This document shows, one piece after another, positions 23,901 to 36,773 of a stretch of DNA of 64,000 bases. The first letter of the stretch is position 1. Every line of letters begins with the position of its first letter. Below the pieces are notes generated by a model that made no database searches, was not told the origin of the DNA, and saw only the letters and a list, made by a program, of their open reading frames with translations. The translations under genes and the position numbers were made by a program. This stretch comes from Orbicella faveolata (lineage: Eukaryota; Cnidaria; Anthozoa; Scleractinia; Merulinidae): the NCBI RefSeq assembly GCF_002042975.1, contig NW_018150325.1:2282420-2346419 (forward strand). The letters run 5' to 3'.

Positions 23901-25897
23901 AATGTGCCTGGTAGTCTGAATCCATATTTACCCTGTAGTTTAAAGTTCTGCAATAGACGTTTTTATCCAGAAGCCATTTTGAATTCCATTGTTTCAAATA
24001 GCTTTTATGAGATGCTTAGGGGTCAAATACATACAAGATTGCCCCTGAGCATCACATTATAATAGCTGTTTGAAACAATGGAATTCAAAATGGTTGCTGG
24101 GTAAAAAACGTCTATTCATTCTCTAACAGCTCGCCTGCATAGCAGGCGTTGAGGGCTGAAAGGAGGGCACGCTAGGACTTCCTACCCCTTCCCTAAAATA
24201 CACCTGCAACACAGGCTATGAACAGCAGGACACCAAGATAATTTGATTACACGAAGTGTCATAGACAGTTCAAATGGAGTTGGCACAATACAGTTGTTGA
24301 GCATATTTGAAGCTCACAGCACAATGGAGTTTAGTGCAGTGTGGTTTGGTACAGTGCAGTACAGTACAGTATATGTACAGCACAGAACAGTTTACACATA
24401 ATGCAGCTGTTAGAAGTCTAAAGAATGGAATATCACAAGTCACTCACCTAAGCAAAAGATAAGATAAATAAGACCAAGTCTAAGATCTGACCTGGCAAAA
24501 AGAACAAAGTTTGCAATTTTGCTAAACAGGAACACCATGGAAGCTGCCTCTTGCCAAGAAGCTGAAATGAGGAAAATTAACAGAAAAAAAGTATCAAGGA
24601 AAAGCATGCTGCACTGTTTCCAAAAACATCAAGTACAGAACTTATTTGTATAGACAGCATGTTATTACTAGATTTTACTGTTTTGTGCCCTGGTAAACCT
24701 ATCCCAGATTTCTAACACATCTTGCTAATTAACAACCACCAGAAACTAAATTACAAATCAAGAAATTAAAAAGAAAATTAATGTTATTATAAATAGTTTA
24801 ATACATACTTGGTTTCCATTTTCTGTTTTTGACAGCCAACACAATGACTAGAAATGATAATAACTCAAAGTCTCGCTGTGGAGACAAAATGTGGTATGTT
24901 ATTTTGTACCCCTTGATTCAGTCATTCACTGATCTTATTACAGTATGAACCAGAAAAGTGTGACTACTTGCACCATGAAGGAAAATCAATCTGATGTGAA
25001 ACAAGCCATACCCTATAGCTGTACCAGTCTACCCTATATCATTGTACCAAAATTGAAATTTACTGCCATTCAAATTAGTGATCAGGGTTTTTGGATTTGC
25101 AAAGTAAAATTAGTAGAAGGAAACATATGTGTTGTAAATCAAATTGCTTTTCAAATTTTGTTGTTTTAAATCTAGGTTAATCAGTTTCAACCTAAAGATT
25201 ACGCTATATTATATAATTTACATATTATATCACATGAAAATAATTTGTCACAAGAATTGCTAATGAATGCACAAATTGTTTAATATTTGATTTTAACAGT
25301 GTTATCTTCAGGTTGAAACAGATTAGCCTTTAATGTGAAAAAATAACCTACATGACATAGCCCTCAACATGTCATAACTTGTGTTGGTGAACAATAGTAA
25401 GTGGAGGTTGGGAGGCGGGGCGGGGGGTCACTCCAAAAAACGTTTTTGGAAGGGATATGAATATTTTTTGGAATGAACTGGAAGGACAAGATATGATACA
25501 TTTTGTGACGGATATTGACTATGCTAGGAGAACCATGGTTGAATACTGGGCTTGACTCTAAAAATATTAGTTCGGTTACGTGATAAGTACCTGGGTTTCT
25601 GTAATCTTACATGTATTTCTAATGGGTATTACAACCAAGGAAGCCCTGTAAAATGTCCATACATTGGTCTGAAAGGCATCACTTAAGATCTAGGCACCAT
25701 GATGATAACTTCACAGTCGTAAAATGATATTACACGCGTACAGTAAGTTTACTCACCCAGCTGAGAGAACATTCTTCTCCTGGGAAAAGCCATCCACAAA
25801 ACGGCTGAACGCACCGCAAAATCACATACAATAAGCATGCCACAGGATTTAAAATGTAGTGGCCACTGAGTAAAGGTTTAAACGAGTCCAATTTCAT
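20943..25897 (-). CDS. TMX2: Thioredoxin-related transmembrane protein 2 (TMX2)-like
   Basis: Eight exons in transcript order: 25757-25897, 24809-24875, 24448-24561, 23501-23577, 22791-22897, 22342-22407, 21951-22080, 20943-21050. The result is 269 aa, start MKLDSFKPLLSGHY. The N-terminal half has about four hydrophobic segments (ILNPVACLLYVILR; FELLSFLVIVLAV; MVFLFSKIANFVLF; LGLIYLIFCLVLFLLF). The second half is a thioredoxin fold with VEFYAPWCPPC (C153, C156), FGKLDVGKYP and KQLPSLILYEGGKE. The C-terminus is lysine-rich and ends KKDKDKAD, like the ER-retrieval tails of TMX2. By homology it sits in the ER/mitochondria-contact membrane with a redox-active domain. Vertebrate TMX2 has SNDC at the active site, so CPPC here is notable. 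Part of exon 7 is repeated at 21615-21714 beside an n, which is an assembly artefact. Confidence 0.93.
21380..22050. repeat. 335-bp exact direct duplication around a single n (assembly artefact)
   Basis: Positions 21380-21714 and 21716-22050 are the same sequence, separated only by n at 21715. The second copy joins smoothly to the rest of TMX2 exon 7. The first copy is cut inside that exon, so it adds a truncated exon fragment (21615-21714). This fits two overlapping contigs left unmerged. Confidence 0.9.
23267..23331. repeat. Short inverted repeat in TMX2 intron
   Basis: Arms containing ttcccagggtctctctt and its reverse complement aagagagaccctgggaa are separated by 17 bp. A small fold-back of repeat origin. 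Confidence 0.65.
23952..24116. repeat. Fold-back element in TMX2 intron 3
   Basis: The left arm includes aatagacgttttt and ttttgaattccattgtttca. The right arm has tgaaacaatggaattcaaaa and aaaaacgtctatt. Arms are about 55 bp around about 55 bp of loop. Non-coding and MITE-like. Confidence 0.75.
25174..25329. repeat. TIR element in TMX2 intron 1
   Basis: The left end aggttaatcagtttcaacct matches the reverse complement of the right end (aggctaatctgtttcaacct) with two mismatches. About 110 bp of AT-rich DNA lies between. No ORF. Confidence 0.65.
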
Positions 25898-26315
25898 AGC
25901 TTTTAGTCAGAATGTTGCCCTTTTCTTTCAGATGTCGTACTCTTATGCCACAATATTCAGAACATAATTTTGGTGTCATTTTCCAAAATTACCGCTGAAC
26001 TGATGCGATAACTTCGTTCCCGGGTTCCAGGGCTTTCTCTTGGCGATTGACCTCATCACCAAGCCGAGGCCACGACTGTTACTATGGCAGCTGTCACTTT
26101 TAATTCTGTGATCAGCTGGAAGGTACGCGTGTAAACAAAGGAAACAATACGAAAGTGAAAGTGGTTTGTTCTGTACAGATTTGATGTACTTGTTCGTGAA
26201 AACTTGAACCTGATTTCATCGCCATTTCGAAAATCTATCAGGTTTCATCAAGTTTAGAGGTGAACGGAGTTTAAAATATTCAGAAGTAACCTGCCATTGC
26301 TCCGTTAGTCAGAAG
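25898..26315. promoter_or_regulatory. Shared head-to-head promoter of TMX2 and FBXO48-like gene
   Basis: Only 418 bp separate the two divergent start codons, so both core promoters and 5' UTRs must lie here. No strong TATA box is evident. The position, not a motif, supports this call. Confidence 0.6.
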
Positions 26316-26699
26316 ATGGCTGACAATCTCGAGTCGCTTCCTCCTGAAATAATTCTCGAAATAATGTCCTTCTTGGATATAAGAAGCCTTTGCCAAGCCT
26401 CCCAAACTTGTAAGAAGTGGTTCGACTTCATTTACAACTCCGATCTTCTATGGAAAAAAAAATACAGGTCGCTTGATCGCGAAGAAGTCGAGAAGGACAT
26501 TCAAACAAGTTTCTGTTGGCGAAGTATTTTCATTAGAAACTATGGAACTAATCTGGTGAAAAAGCGTTGGCTTGAGGGCAAATACAGCCAAGTGAAATCA
26601 CACGATGACGTACCAGGTAACCACCTTGGACCTCTTAATACGGAAACTTGGGGATCTATATTAGACATGGAAATGCAACGAATTCGCAAAGCTGGGTAA
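26316..26699 (+). CDS. FBXO48: Small F-box protein, FBXO48-like
   Basis: A single-exon ORF of 127 aa. The F-box spans about residues 6-50: LESLPPEIILEIMSFLDIRS, CQASQTCKKWFDF, SDLLWKKKY. It is followed by SFCWRSIFIRNYG, KRWLEGKYS and the C-terminal TETWGSILDMEMQRI. That tail pattern (CWR/SWR-x-I-x-x-RNY, then WL-x-G-x-YS, then TWG-x-ILxxE) matches vertebrate FBXO48, itself a short protein of about 155 aa. By family knowledge the F-box binds SKP1 in an SCF ubiquitin ligase; the substrate is not known from this sequence. The start is the first ATG of the frame, 418 bp from the divergent TMX2 start. An AATAAA follows at 26871. Confidence 0.88.
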   Translation: MADNLESLPPEIILEIMSFLDIRSLCQASQTCKKWFDFIYNSDLLWKKKYRSLDREEVEKDIQTSFCWRSIFIRNYGTNLVKKRWLEGKYSQVKSHDDVPGNHLGPLNTETWGSILDMEMQRIRKAG

Positions 26700-26870
26700 A
26701 CTATACAAAATCTGCCAGTAATAATCGTCGAATGCTCAGCTCGATAATCATCCACTAATTGCTGCTGTTATTGACGAGTCGTTTGGAGTCAACGAGTTAC
26801 TTTAAAGCAGCAGAACACATTTGATAACGTGCCCTTTGTGTGGGAACTTCCATTCACGTTGGTCATCAAT

Positions 26871-26876
26871 AATAAA
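26871..26876 (+). promoter_or_regulatory. Candidate polyadenylation signal for FBXO48-like gene
   Basis: AATAAA about 170 nt after the stop codon, on the coding strand. Confidence 0.55.
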
Positions 26877-27672
26877 CTTTAGGGACACTTACAGTTGTCG
26901 TGCACAGAAAAATATATACAATGAATGTGAATTTTAAACAGGATCATAATTTTAATAGATTATTTTTCAGTTAAATTTTAAAATATGTTTTTAGGGATTT
27001 CAAAATATATTCTATAGTGGTTGTGAGAATTTTTTTGAATTGAATTTGGCAATTCAAAGTACTGATAACAATGAAAATACACAGAAACTAAACAGGGCAT
27101 ATATGAATAAATTATACTTATACACAGCATCTAAGCTTTGGAAAGCTACAATACAAGCTGCAGTGACTGATCAGTCACAAATTATTTTCACCAATTTGCT
27201 TTTAAAAAGAGAGAAAATTGTTTGAGAAACAATTTTTGTTTGGAATTAATTTGCAAGTATCTGTTTATATCACTGTTGCATGTACATTTGCTGAGAATGG
27301 ATGATCGTATTTTTAAAGTGGTAGTTTAAAACTAGCTATGTTAATGATAGTTTGGTCCGTTTGAGGAATATTTGTCTTTGTGCATGTTGTTTTGGTAGTT
27401 TATAGACCTCTGAGAATTTCACGCACCTGGTCATATATTAGCAAAACTTGTCCAGTACCTATTATCCAAATGAACAAAACGCTAATTCAAATACATCTAT
27501 TCTTTCTGTTCTTTAGCGCATAAAAATATAATTAAGCAGTCAACAGAATGAAAATGTACAGATTACATAATACTGCTGTCTTGTTTGTAACTAAACCTCA
27601 ATAAATAACTACAACTGTGGTACACATAACTTAAGAACAGTACTAACATTATGTTAGCTATTCACAAAATAT
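26877..27672. other. Short AT-rich gap between convergent 3' ends
   Basis: The FBXO48-like gene and the DAPP1-like gene converge here. Only UTR-like AT-rich sequence is seen; the ORF at 27040-27225 has no domain. Confidence 0.6.
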
Positions 27673-30600
27673 TTAAGAATCCTCTTGTATGCCTGTTGAC
27701 CAGCACAATGTCATCCAGCACCAGGAACAACTTTCAAACAGTTACTAAGCAAAGAAACAAATAAGTATCACAAATAAAGAAAGATAACAATAAGATTCTT
27801 ACAAAAAATTTAAAAAAAGGATTGAAGAAAACCTGTGCAACTAAATTTTGTAATTTTGTAATGTTTGAAGCAAAGGACATAACACTGTTATTTAACTGTG
27901 CATGAACACACTATTTTTTTTAAATGCATGTCCTAGTGTAATCATTGGCAGGAACAACTTACCACTGCGCATTTTGTGCTTGATTTTGTCCTACCAAAGA
28001 AAAATTATATTTGTTAGAATATCAAAGCAAGGTCATGTTACTAATACAAATAAACAAATCAGTGAAAGTAATAAACATGATTAACTAAAAATAGGAAGTT
28101 ACAAGTTTCCATTTCAGCAGATCAATCCATTCTTGCATTTCCTGCTCAGTGTCTGCACAAAGAAGAAATGTTCTATAGGGGAAAACTAAGCTGAAAGAGA
28201 AAATATGGTATCATATATCACATGTGTTGCTACCACTCGGTATACCACTAAATTTTACATAACAAATTTCACTATTACATATATTGTTCACACTATAACT
28301 TTTGGTGTGACTTTTGGTGTGCACAGTTGGCGGTACATAAAGTGTGGTCACAATGGTCTAGCCTCAGTATGTCCCATCTAACCATTCAGAATAATATATA
28401 GATTTAGCCAAGCCTAAAAGCGGAGGGCCAGGTTTTTCAAAGCCCGATAAGCTAACCCAGAATAAGCGAGAATTTTTATTTAAGTTCTGTAACTTTGTGG
28501 TGAGATTTTCTGTTTACATTGTTTGGCCTTCTGTTTTGAGTTTGAATAATCTCAAAATACACAAAACATAAGCAGTGAAAAACATTAAATGTTTTGTATA
28601 CAAGAAAAATTTATACTTTGGTTATTTTTTAATCCAGGGTTAGCATTAACCGGCTTCTGATATATATGAGTATGGGGCTCTGTTTGGCAGCCCTTTGGGC
28701 CGCGGGAGTTCCGCTATAATTGTGAACTCTGTTTACTTGACATAATCTTCTCCTTGCATTAATTTAAGCAGTTACCTAAAGGCATTTGGCTTTCCGCATG
28801 TGTTGTTTTTAGAGGCTTCTTCTGCAAGTCGAAGATCAAGTACTCTGATAGGTTTCTTATCCTGACAAAACATATGTTAAACATTATTTTATTTAATAAT
28901 CAGATATTTAGAGGGTTCCACTGTGATCGATTTAACTGGTCAGGGTTTGGTCATTTCTGTTTTATTTAACTATTCCACTATGTCAATAGGTAGGAAATAG
29001 TTCATTTGGTGTTGAGATGTGCACATTCTCTAGAGAATCACAACACACAGTACTGTCTCACCACAATACAAGACAGTGCATGGTCTTATCAATTGCAAGT
29101 TCAGTGCTTTTCTGGGTTTCCTAACTGCATGCATGCGTTATGAAATCAATTTATGAATAGAAACACTTTTTTCAGCCTTCTTGTCTCAGATTGGCAGTGG
29201 CATGTTACTTTAAAGACCAATTTAAAGAATATTAATTATTACTGAAGTTAAGCAAGTTACAACATCCTAATATTACCCTTAACTATATTGAATCTACAGT
29301 GCAATGGCGTAAATATGATTCATGTATAACTGGTGTCATAATGGTATATTGAGGTAAACTGGGTACTGTAAGATGAGCAAATACTCAACCAATCCTTACC
29401 CCTCGTTCATTATAGTATTGCAGCGTGTTTCTATTTGTGACAAACCATCTTCTCTTCCAGTTCTAAAAAAAATTGAAATCAAATCATTCAATGAAACATC
29501 TTCACACAGCAATACTATACTTAGATCTGGCCTTTCTTCCTTCTGAGACTTGTAAACCACATCATGTAGTTCCTGGACCAGCTGGCAGATGTCAGTAATG
29601 GAATCATATTGAACACTTTGTGATGGAAAGAAAATGTTCAATGGATCCACAAAACTATTACTTACTTTATGAATGGCTCCTTGTTTGGTAAGAAAGCCTT
29701 CCTTGGAGGCAACCTGTCAACCATGATGAGTATATATTCAAATCAGTATTTACAAATAAATTAAATTATTGCGATCTTAGGAATATTTCATTATATTAGT
29801 ATGGCATCCCAAGTTTACCGCCCAAGAGAGTCTCACAAATATATATATATGTGTTTTTAATTACTTTATTGTATTTTTAAATACATAACATTTTCCACAA
29901 AAATAGAAAGCAGTGCTACTCACAGTCCAGTTGATATCTTTTGGTTCCTGTTCAGATGAATTTGAAGTAGACAAGGGCCGGTGGTGGTTAAAAGAGCTCC
30001 CACAGACTGCATGTCTGCTTATATCGTCATATACTGATGGCTCTTCAACCTCGGAAGGATACGGATGAGAAAGAGTAACAGGCTGTCCTGTTGAGAAGAT
30101 GGTGCATGAGATATCTTATTACACCCACTTACAGTGTTATGTGCATAGGCAACATTTTTTGACGTGCCATCTTTCAACATGCTAGCATTGTTATTGCTAT
30201 GATTGAGTGGATGATCGGCCTTAGGTAGGAGATGACATTCTCTAGTTTAGCAGTACTGAAGTCAAGACAGTATAATTATGTAAAATGTCAAAACCTGTTT
30301 CTCCTCCAATGATGGGATAATTCTGAAAATGCTCCATCAACTGCTCAACATTATTAAATTCTCCTATTCCAAACACAAACTTTGTGCCTTGAAGAACCAG
30401 TGGAAAGTGCTTTATAGAATCAAGGCTCCTGCCAAAATAAATAAAAACGACACACATTCCTTCACTGACAACTCATCACAGACTTATTTTTGTCACTCAT
30501 GGGCTACAAGTGACAAAAATAACTGATTTGGATGAACAATATTGAGCCTCATAACATTACATTTGAGAGTTTAAACTGAAATATTAACAACATATATACA

Positions 30601-31464
30601 CAACCGAGAGCCACATGAAGAGTCAACTCCAATTGATTGGTACACGATACTGACATGCTGAGTTTGCTTTTGCCAATAAGCAACCCAAAGGAAGATGTAC
30701 AATGAGCCTAGATTAACCAGGTTGTATCTAAATCTTGTAACCAGCTGTCACCATCACCACCTACTTGACTGACACAGTGTAATGTCCAGGGTTGGTTTTA
30801 CTTGGTCTGATTAAATAACTTCCTTGGCGTCCATAAGAAAGAAGTAAAACTTCAGTACTGTTCCTTGTCAAGTTATGGTGGTACCATCTGAAAAAAGCAG
30901 TATAAATAATATTACATAGTCTATGTCACACATCATGAGAAATCAAAATGACTGCAGTTGTTTCAATTGATGCATTTGAGGATATAAAGCCCGTTTTGAA
31001 CTCTTAGTCTCATCTGTATTAGCTATTATACATGACAACTCCAGATTCTAACTACTAAGGGTTTGTAAGAAGTATTAATAATTAATAAGAATTGTTACTA
31101 TCCCCAGCATTTTATCAAATATTTCCTACAAAAAATTGCCATTTGTATAAATTTATTTAATTGACTTATTTCTGGTAATGGGAAAGGACTATTAAGAATG
31201 AAGAGTGCATGTTGTATGGAATTCCACGAGAGTAAAACCATGATAGCTTTAAACCCAAGGCATTCAATCCAGAATCCATAAACATCACAACACCAGTCGA
31301 GAGTGAATGAAATGAATAATTCTTTTATTAAAAATACCCCAAAATATTGAAAACTAAACTAAAATAAAAATAAAAACGCTCCAAAAAAATCATGTGTACT
31401 CTTACTATATTCGTGGAGCATGGTATAATGGCACATAACCCATGATGGCTAAGCCAATGAAAAC

Positions 31465-31503
<39 letters not shown>

Positions 31504-32410
31504 ATAATAATAATAATACTCGTGTGTGATGCATACGGGAGAGAAAGAAAATTGCATGCATATGTTTATTGTTATGCCTGTAAAAGGCAAATGCCAAAGG
31601 GTATTTTACATAGATGCATCCATTACCACAAGTTTCAGTTTACACAGTTCGAAACAAGATAATTGCCTTATAATTGGTCCACCTACACTTTATCAAGATC
31701 TAAAAACTGTTAATAGTTTATTAATAAATAATTTCTCTAACTACAGCTACAAGCTAAGACTGTGAATATAGCCAAACAAGGCTGATTTTGTATTCAAGCA
31801 GTGTTCCCTTGCATTGAATTAAATACAATGCAAAGATATGGAATTTCTGATATTGTATACTCATGACATATTCTGAAATATTCTGTTGATCTTAGCTTCT
31901 GCCGCCGAGGTAACAGGAAATTTACACATAAGCTTAAAGCTTAATCAATAAAAAAACATCTTTGCTTTGGAAAATGGGTAGCGACACGCAACCAGAAATC
32001 ACTGAACTGGAATGACACTAACCCAAAAAAAGAAACGAGTTTAAGCATAATTAAAACTCAATGAAAAATTAAGCTTATTTATAAAATTTATTATTAGCTT
32101 AAATCGAGGAAAGACCTGAAGAGGAAGGAAGAAGGAACACAGTCTGAGTCCATACTGGGATTCATCGTCCCATTTAAATAAAATATCAAGTTTTCAATGT
32201 TAAGTTTATAGTCTGTTTACAACTTAAGATCAGCTGGGAAATGCTCAAAACTCACGGAATATCCTCGATTTTCTTCATCCGTGATCTGCCCGAAGTGTCC
32301 ATGTTTTGACGTTGCGGTCCAATATGGCCGGAAGCCTGGAGCGGGTTTTCTCCATATATGGTGATTTCGTAACTACGGTGATTTTCAACAACAACTACCT
32401 TGGGCGCCAT
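27673..32410 (-). CDS. DAPP1: DAPP1/Bam32-like SH2-PH adaptor, copy 1
   Basis: Ten exons in transcript order: 32256-32410, 30765-30887, 30295-30428, 29924-30087, 29666-29713, 29400-29462, 28776-28861, 28103-28190, 27963-27990, and a tentative last exon 27673-27692. Length is about 302 aa against 280 in human DAPP1. The SH2 domain starts WYHHNLTRN (W53), with the phosphotyrosine-binding arginine in GSYLIRPS (R79) and IKHFPL. The linker EEPSVYDDI (Y157) aligns with the Src-family phosphorylation site EEPSIYESV of DAPP1. The PH domain (about 196-292) has KEGFLTKQGAIHKNWKRRWF, a phosphoinositide-binding pattern, and ends EWIDLLKWKL. By homology it docks at PI(3,4)P2/PIP3 membranes and phosphotyrosines. 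The last exon is weak: poor polypyrimidine tract and only six codons. Confidence 0.88.
28431..28662. repeat. Imperfect TIR element in DAPP1 intron 7
   Basis: The left end (tcaaagcccgataagctaac) resembles the reverse complement of the right end (tcagaagccggttaatgcta). The interior is AT-rich with no ORF. It appears again at 33701-33932 in the duplicated block. Confidence 0.5.
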
Positions 32411-32796
32411 TATTGTCAATTTAGGTCGAGTGTGATCTTTTCATGTCTGGCGCGAGAGAGAATCTAGAATGTAGAATTGCTGCAAGGGAAAAGTGATGGT
32501 TTTCTGATTTAGCTGGTGAGATTATTGATTAATGTTGTGTAAGTTGAAAAATGACCAGATTATGCGGTCAATTTTGGTCAGGGCAGACACTAACATTGTA
32601 CATGCATGTTGTTGTCAGATAAGACAATTTACATTACATTTTATAACAGCTTGATTATAAACATTTTCCCTTTCAACTTTGGCCATGTTGCAGGTAGGCA
32701 ATGGCACTTCCGAAAGAGACTACGCAACTTTTTTTCTTTCAAGAATAGGTCTCCGAGTTGTTCTCTCTTTGCCTTGATTGATTTTGCATGTACAAT

Positions 32797-35700
32797 NATA
32801 ATTAAGCAGTCAACAGAATGAAAATGTACAGATTACATAATACTGCTGTCTTGTTTGTAACTAAACCTCAATAAATAACTACAACTGTGGTACACATAAC
32901 TTAAGAACAGTACTAACATTATGTTAGCTATTCACAAAATATTTAAGAATCCTCTTGTATGCCTGTTGACCAGCACAATGTCATCCAGCACCAGGAACAA
33001 CTTTCAAACAGTTACTAAGCAAAGAAACAAATAAGTATCACAAATAAAGAAAGATAACAATAAGATTCTTACAAAAAATTTAAAAAAAGGATTGAAGAAA
33101 ACCTGTGCAACTAAATTTTGTAATTTTGTAATGTTTGAAGCAAAGGACATAACACTGTTATTTAACTGTGCATGAACACACTATTTTTTTTAAATGCATG
33201 TCCTAGTGTAATCATTGGCAGGAACAACTTACCACTGCGCATTTTGTGCTTGATTTTGTCCTACCAAAGAAAAATTATATTTGTTAGAATATCAAAGCAA
33301 GGTCATGTTACTAATACAAATAAACAAATCAGTGAAAGTAATAAACATGATTAACTAAAAATAGGAAGTTACAAGTTTCCATTTCAGCAGATCAATCCAT
33401 TCTTGCATTTCCTGCTCAGTGTCTGCACAAAGAAGAAATGTTCTATAGGGGAAAACTAAGCTGAAAGAGAAAATATGGTATCATATATCACATGTGTTGC
33501 TACCACTCGGTATACCACTAAATTTTACATAACAAATTTCACTATTACATATATTGTTCACACTATAACTTTTGGTGTGACTTTTGGTGTGCACAGTTGG
33601 CGGTACATAAAGTGTGGTCACAATGGTCTAGCCTCAGTATGTCCCATCTAACCATTCAGAATAATATATAGATTTAGCCAAGCCTAAAAGCGGAGGGCCA
33701 GGTTTTTCAAAGCCCGATAAGCTAACCCAGAATAAGCGAGAATTTTTATTTAAGTTCTGTAACTTTGTGGTGAGATTTTCTGTTTACATTGTTTGGCCTT
33801 CTGTTTTGAGTTTGAATAATCTCAAAATACACAAAACATAAGCAGTGAAAAACATTAAATGTTTTGTATACAAGAAAAATTTATACTTTGGTTATTTTTT
33901 AATCCAGGGTTAGCATTAACCGGCTTCTGATATATATGAGTATGGGGCTCTGTTTGGCAGCCCTTTGGGCCGCGGGAGTTCCGCTATAATTGTGAACTCT
34001 GTTTACTTGACATAATCTTCTCCTTGCATTAATTTAAGCAGTTACCTAAAGGCATTTGGCTTTCCGCATGTGTTGTTTTTAGAGGCTTCTTCTGCAAGTC
34101 GAAGATCAAGTACTCTGATAGGTTTCTTATCCTGACAAAACATATGTTAAACATTATTTTATTTAATAATCAGATATTTAGAGGGTTCCACTGTGATCGA
34201 TTTAACTGGTCAGGGTTTGGTCATTTCTGTTTTATTTAACTATTCCACTATGTCAATAGGTAGGAAATAGTTCATTTGGTGTTGAGATGTGCACATTCTC
34301 TAGAGAATCACAACACACAGTACTGTCTCACCACAATACAAGACAGTGCATGGTCTTATCAATTGCAAGTTCAGTGCTTTTCTGGGTTTCCTAACTGCAT
34401 GCATGCGTTATGAAATCAATTTATGAATAGAAACACTTTTTTCAGCCTTCTTGTCTCAGATTGGCAGTGGCATGTTACTTTAAAGACCAATTTAAAGAAT
34501 ATTAATTATTACTGAAGTTAAGCAAGTTACAACATCCTAATATTACCCTTAACTATATTGAATCTACAGTGCAATGGCGTAAATATGATTCATGTATAAC
34601 TGGTGTCATAATGGTATATTGAGGTAAACTGGGTACTGTAAGATGAGCAAATACTCAACCAATCCTTACCCCTCGTTCATTATAGTATTGCAGCGTGTTT
34701 CTATTTGTGACAAACCATCTTCTCTTCCAGTTCTAAAAAAAATTGAAATCAAATCATTCAATGAAACATCTTCACACAGCAATACTATACTTAGATCTGG
34801 CCTTTCTTCCTTCTGAGACTTGTAAACCACATCATGTAGTTCCTGGACCAGCTGGCAGATGTCAGTAATGGAATCATATTGAACACTTTGTGATGGAAAG
34901 AAAATGTTCAATGGATCCACAAAACTATTACTTACTTTATGAATGGCTCCTTGTTTGGTAAGAAAGCCTTCCTTGGAGGCAACCTGTCAACCATGATGAG
35001 TATATATTCAAATCAGTATTTACAAATAAATTAAATTATTGCGATCTTAGGAATATTTCATTATATTAGTATGGCATCCCAAGTTTACCGCCCAAGAGAG
35101 TCTCACAAATATATATATATGTGTTTTTAATTACTTTATTGTATTTTTAAATACATAACATTTTCCACAAAAATAGAAAGCAGTGCTACTCACAGTCCAG
35201 TTGATATCTTTTGGTTCCTGTTCAGATGAATTTGAAGTAGACAAGGGCCGGTGGTGGTTAAAAGAGCTCCCACAGACTGCATGTCTGCTTATATCGTCAT
35301 ATACTGATGGCTCTTCAACCTCGGAAGGATACGGATGAGAAAGAGTAACAGGCTGTCCTGTTGAGAAGATGGTGCATGAGATATCTTATTACACCCACTT
35401 ACAGTGTTATGTGCATAGGCAACATTTTTTGACGTGCCATCTTTCAACATGCTAGCATTGTTATTGCTATGATTGAGTGGATGATCGGCCTTAGGTAGGA
35501 GATGACATTCTCTAGTTTAGCAGTACTGAAGTCAAGACAGTATAATTATGTAAAATGTCAAAACCTGTTTCTCCTCCAATGATGGGATAATTCTGAAAAT
35601 GCTCCATCAACTGCTCAACATTATTAAATTCTCCTATTCCAAACACAAACTTTGTGCCTTGAAGAACCAGTGGAAAGTGCTTTATAGAATCAAGGCTCCT

Positions 35701-36734
35701 GCCAAAATAAATAAAAACGACACACATTCCTTCACTGACAACTCATCACAGACTTATTTTTGTCACTCATGGGCTACAAGTGACAAAAATAACTGATTTG
35801 GATGAACAATATTGAGCCTCATAACATTACATTTGAGAGTTTAAACTGAAATATTAACAACATATATACACAACCGAGAGCCACATGAAGAGTCAACTCC
35901 AATTGATTGGTACACGATACTGACATGCTGAGTTTGCTTTTGCCAATAAGCAACCCAAAGGAAGATGTACAATGAGCCTAGATTAACCAGGTTGTATCTA
36001 AATCTTGTAACCAGCTGTCACCATCACCACCTACTTGACTGACACAGTGTAATGTCCAGGGTTGGTTTTACTTGGTCTGATTAAATAACTTCCTTGGCGT
36101 CCATAAGAAAGAAGTAAAACTTCAGTACTGTTCCTTGTCAAGTTATGGTGGTACCATCTGAAAAAAGCAGTATAAATAATATTACATAGTCTATGTCACA
36201 CATCATGAGAAATCAAAATGACTGCAGTTGTTTCAATTGATGCATTTGAGGATATAAAGCCCGTTTTGAACTCTTAGTCTCATCTGTATTAGCTATTATA
36301 CATGACAACTCCAGATTCTAACTACTAAGGGTTTGTAAGAAGTATTAATAATTAATAAGAATTGTTACTATCCCCAGCATTTTATCAAATATTTCCTACA
36401 AAAAATTGCCATTTGTATAAATTTATTTAATTGACTTATTTCTGGTAATGGGAAAGGACTATTAAGAATGAAGAGTGCATGTTGTATGGAATTCCACGAG
36501 AGTAAAACCATGATAGCTTTAAACCCAAGGCATTCAATCCAGAATCCATAAACATCACAACACCAGTCGAGAGTGAATGAAATGAATAATTCTTTTATTA
36601 AAAATACCCCAAAATATTGAAAACTAAACTAAAATAAAAATAAAAACGCTCCAAAAAAATCATGTGTACTCTTACTATATTCGTGGAGCATGGTATAATG
36701 GCACATAACCCATGATGGCTAAGCCAATGAAAAC

Positions 36735-36773
<39 letters not shown>

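Noticed and set aside
30486-30523. Short hairpin (tatttttgtcact / agtgacaaaaata) considered as a microRNA precursor
   Set aside because: The 13-bp stem is too short for a precursor and it sits in a DAPP1 intron without further support.
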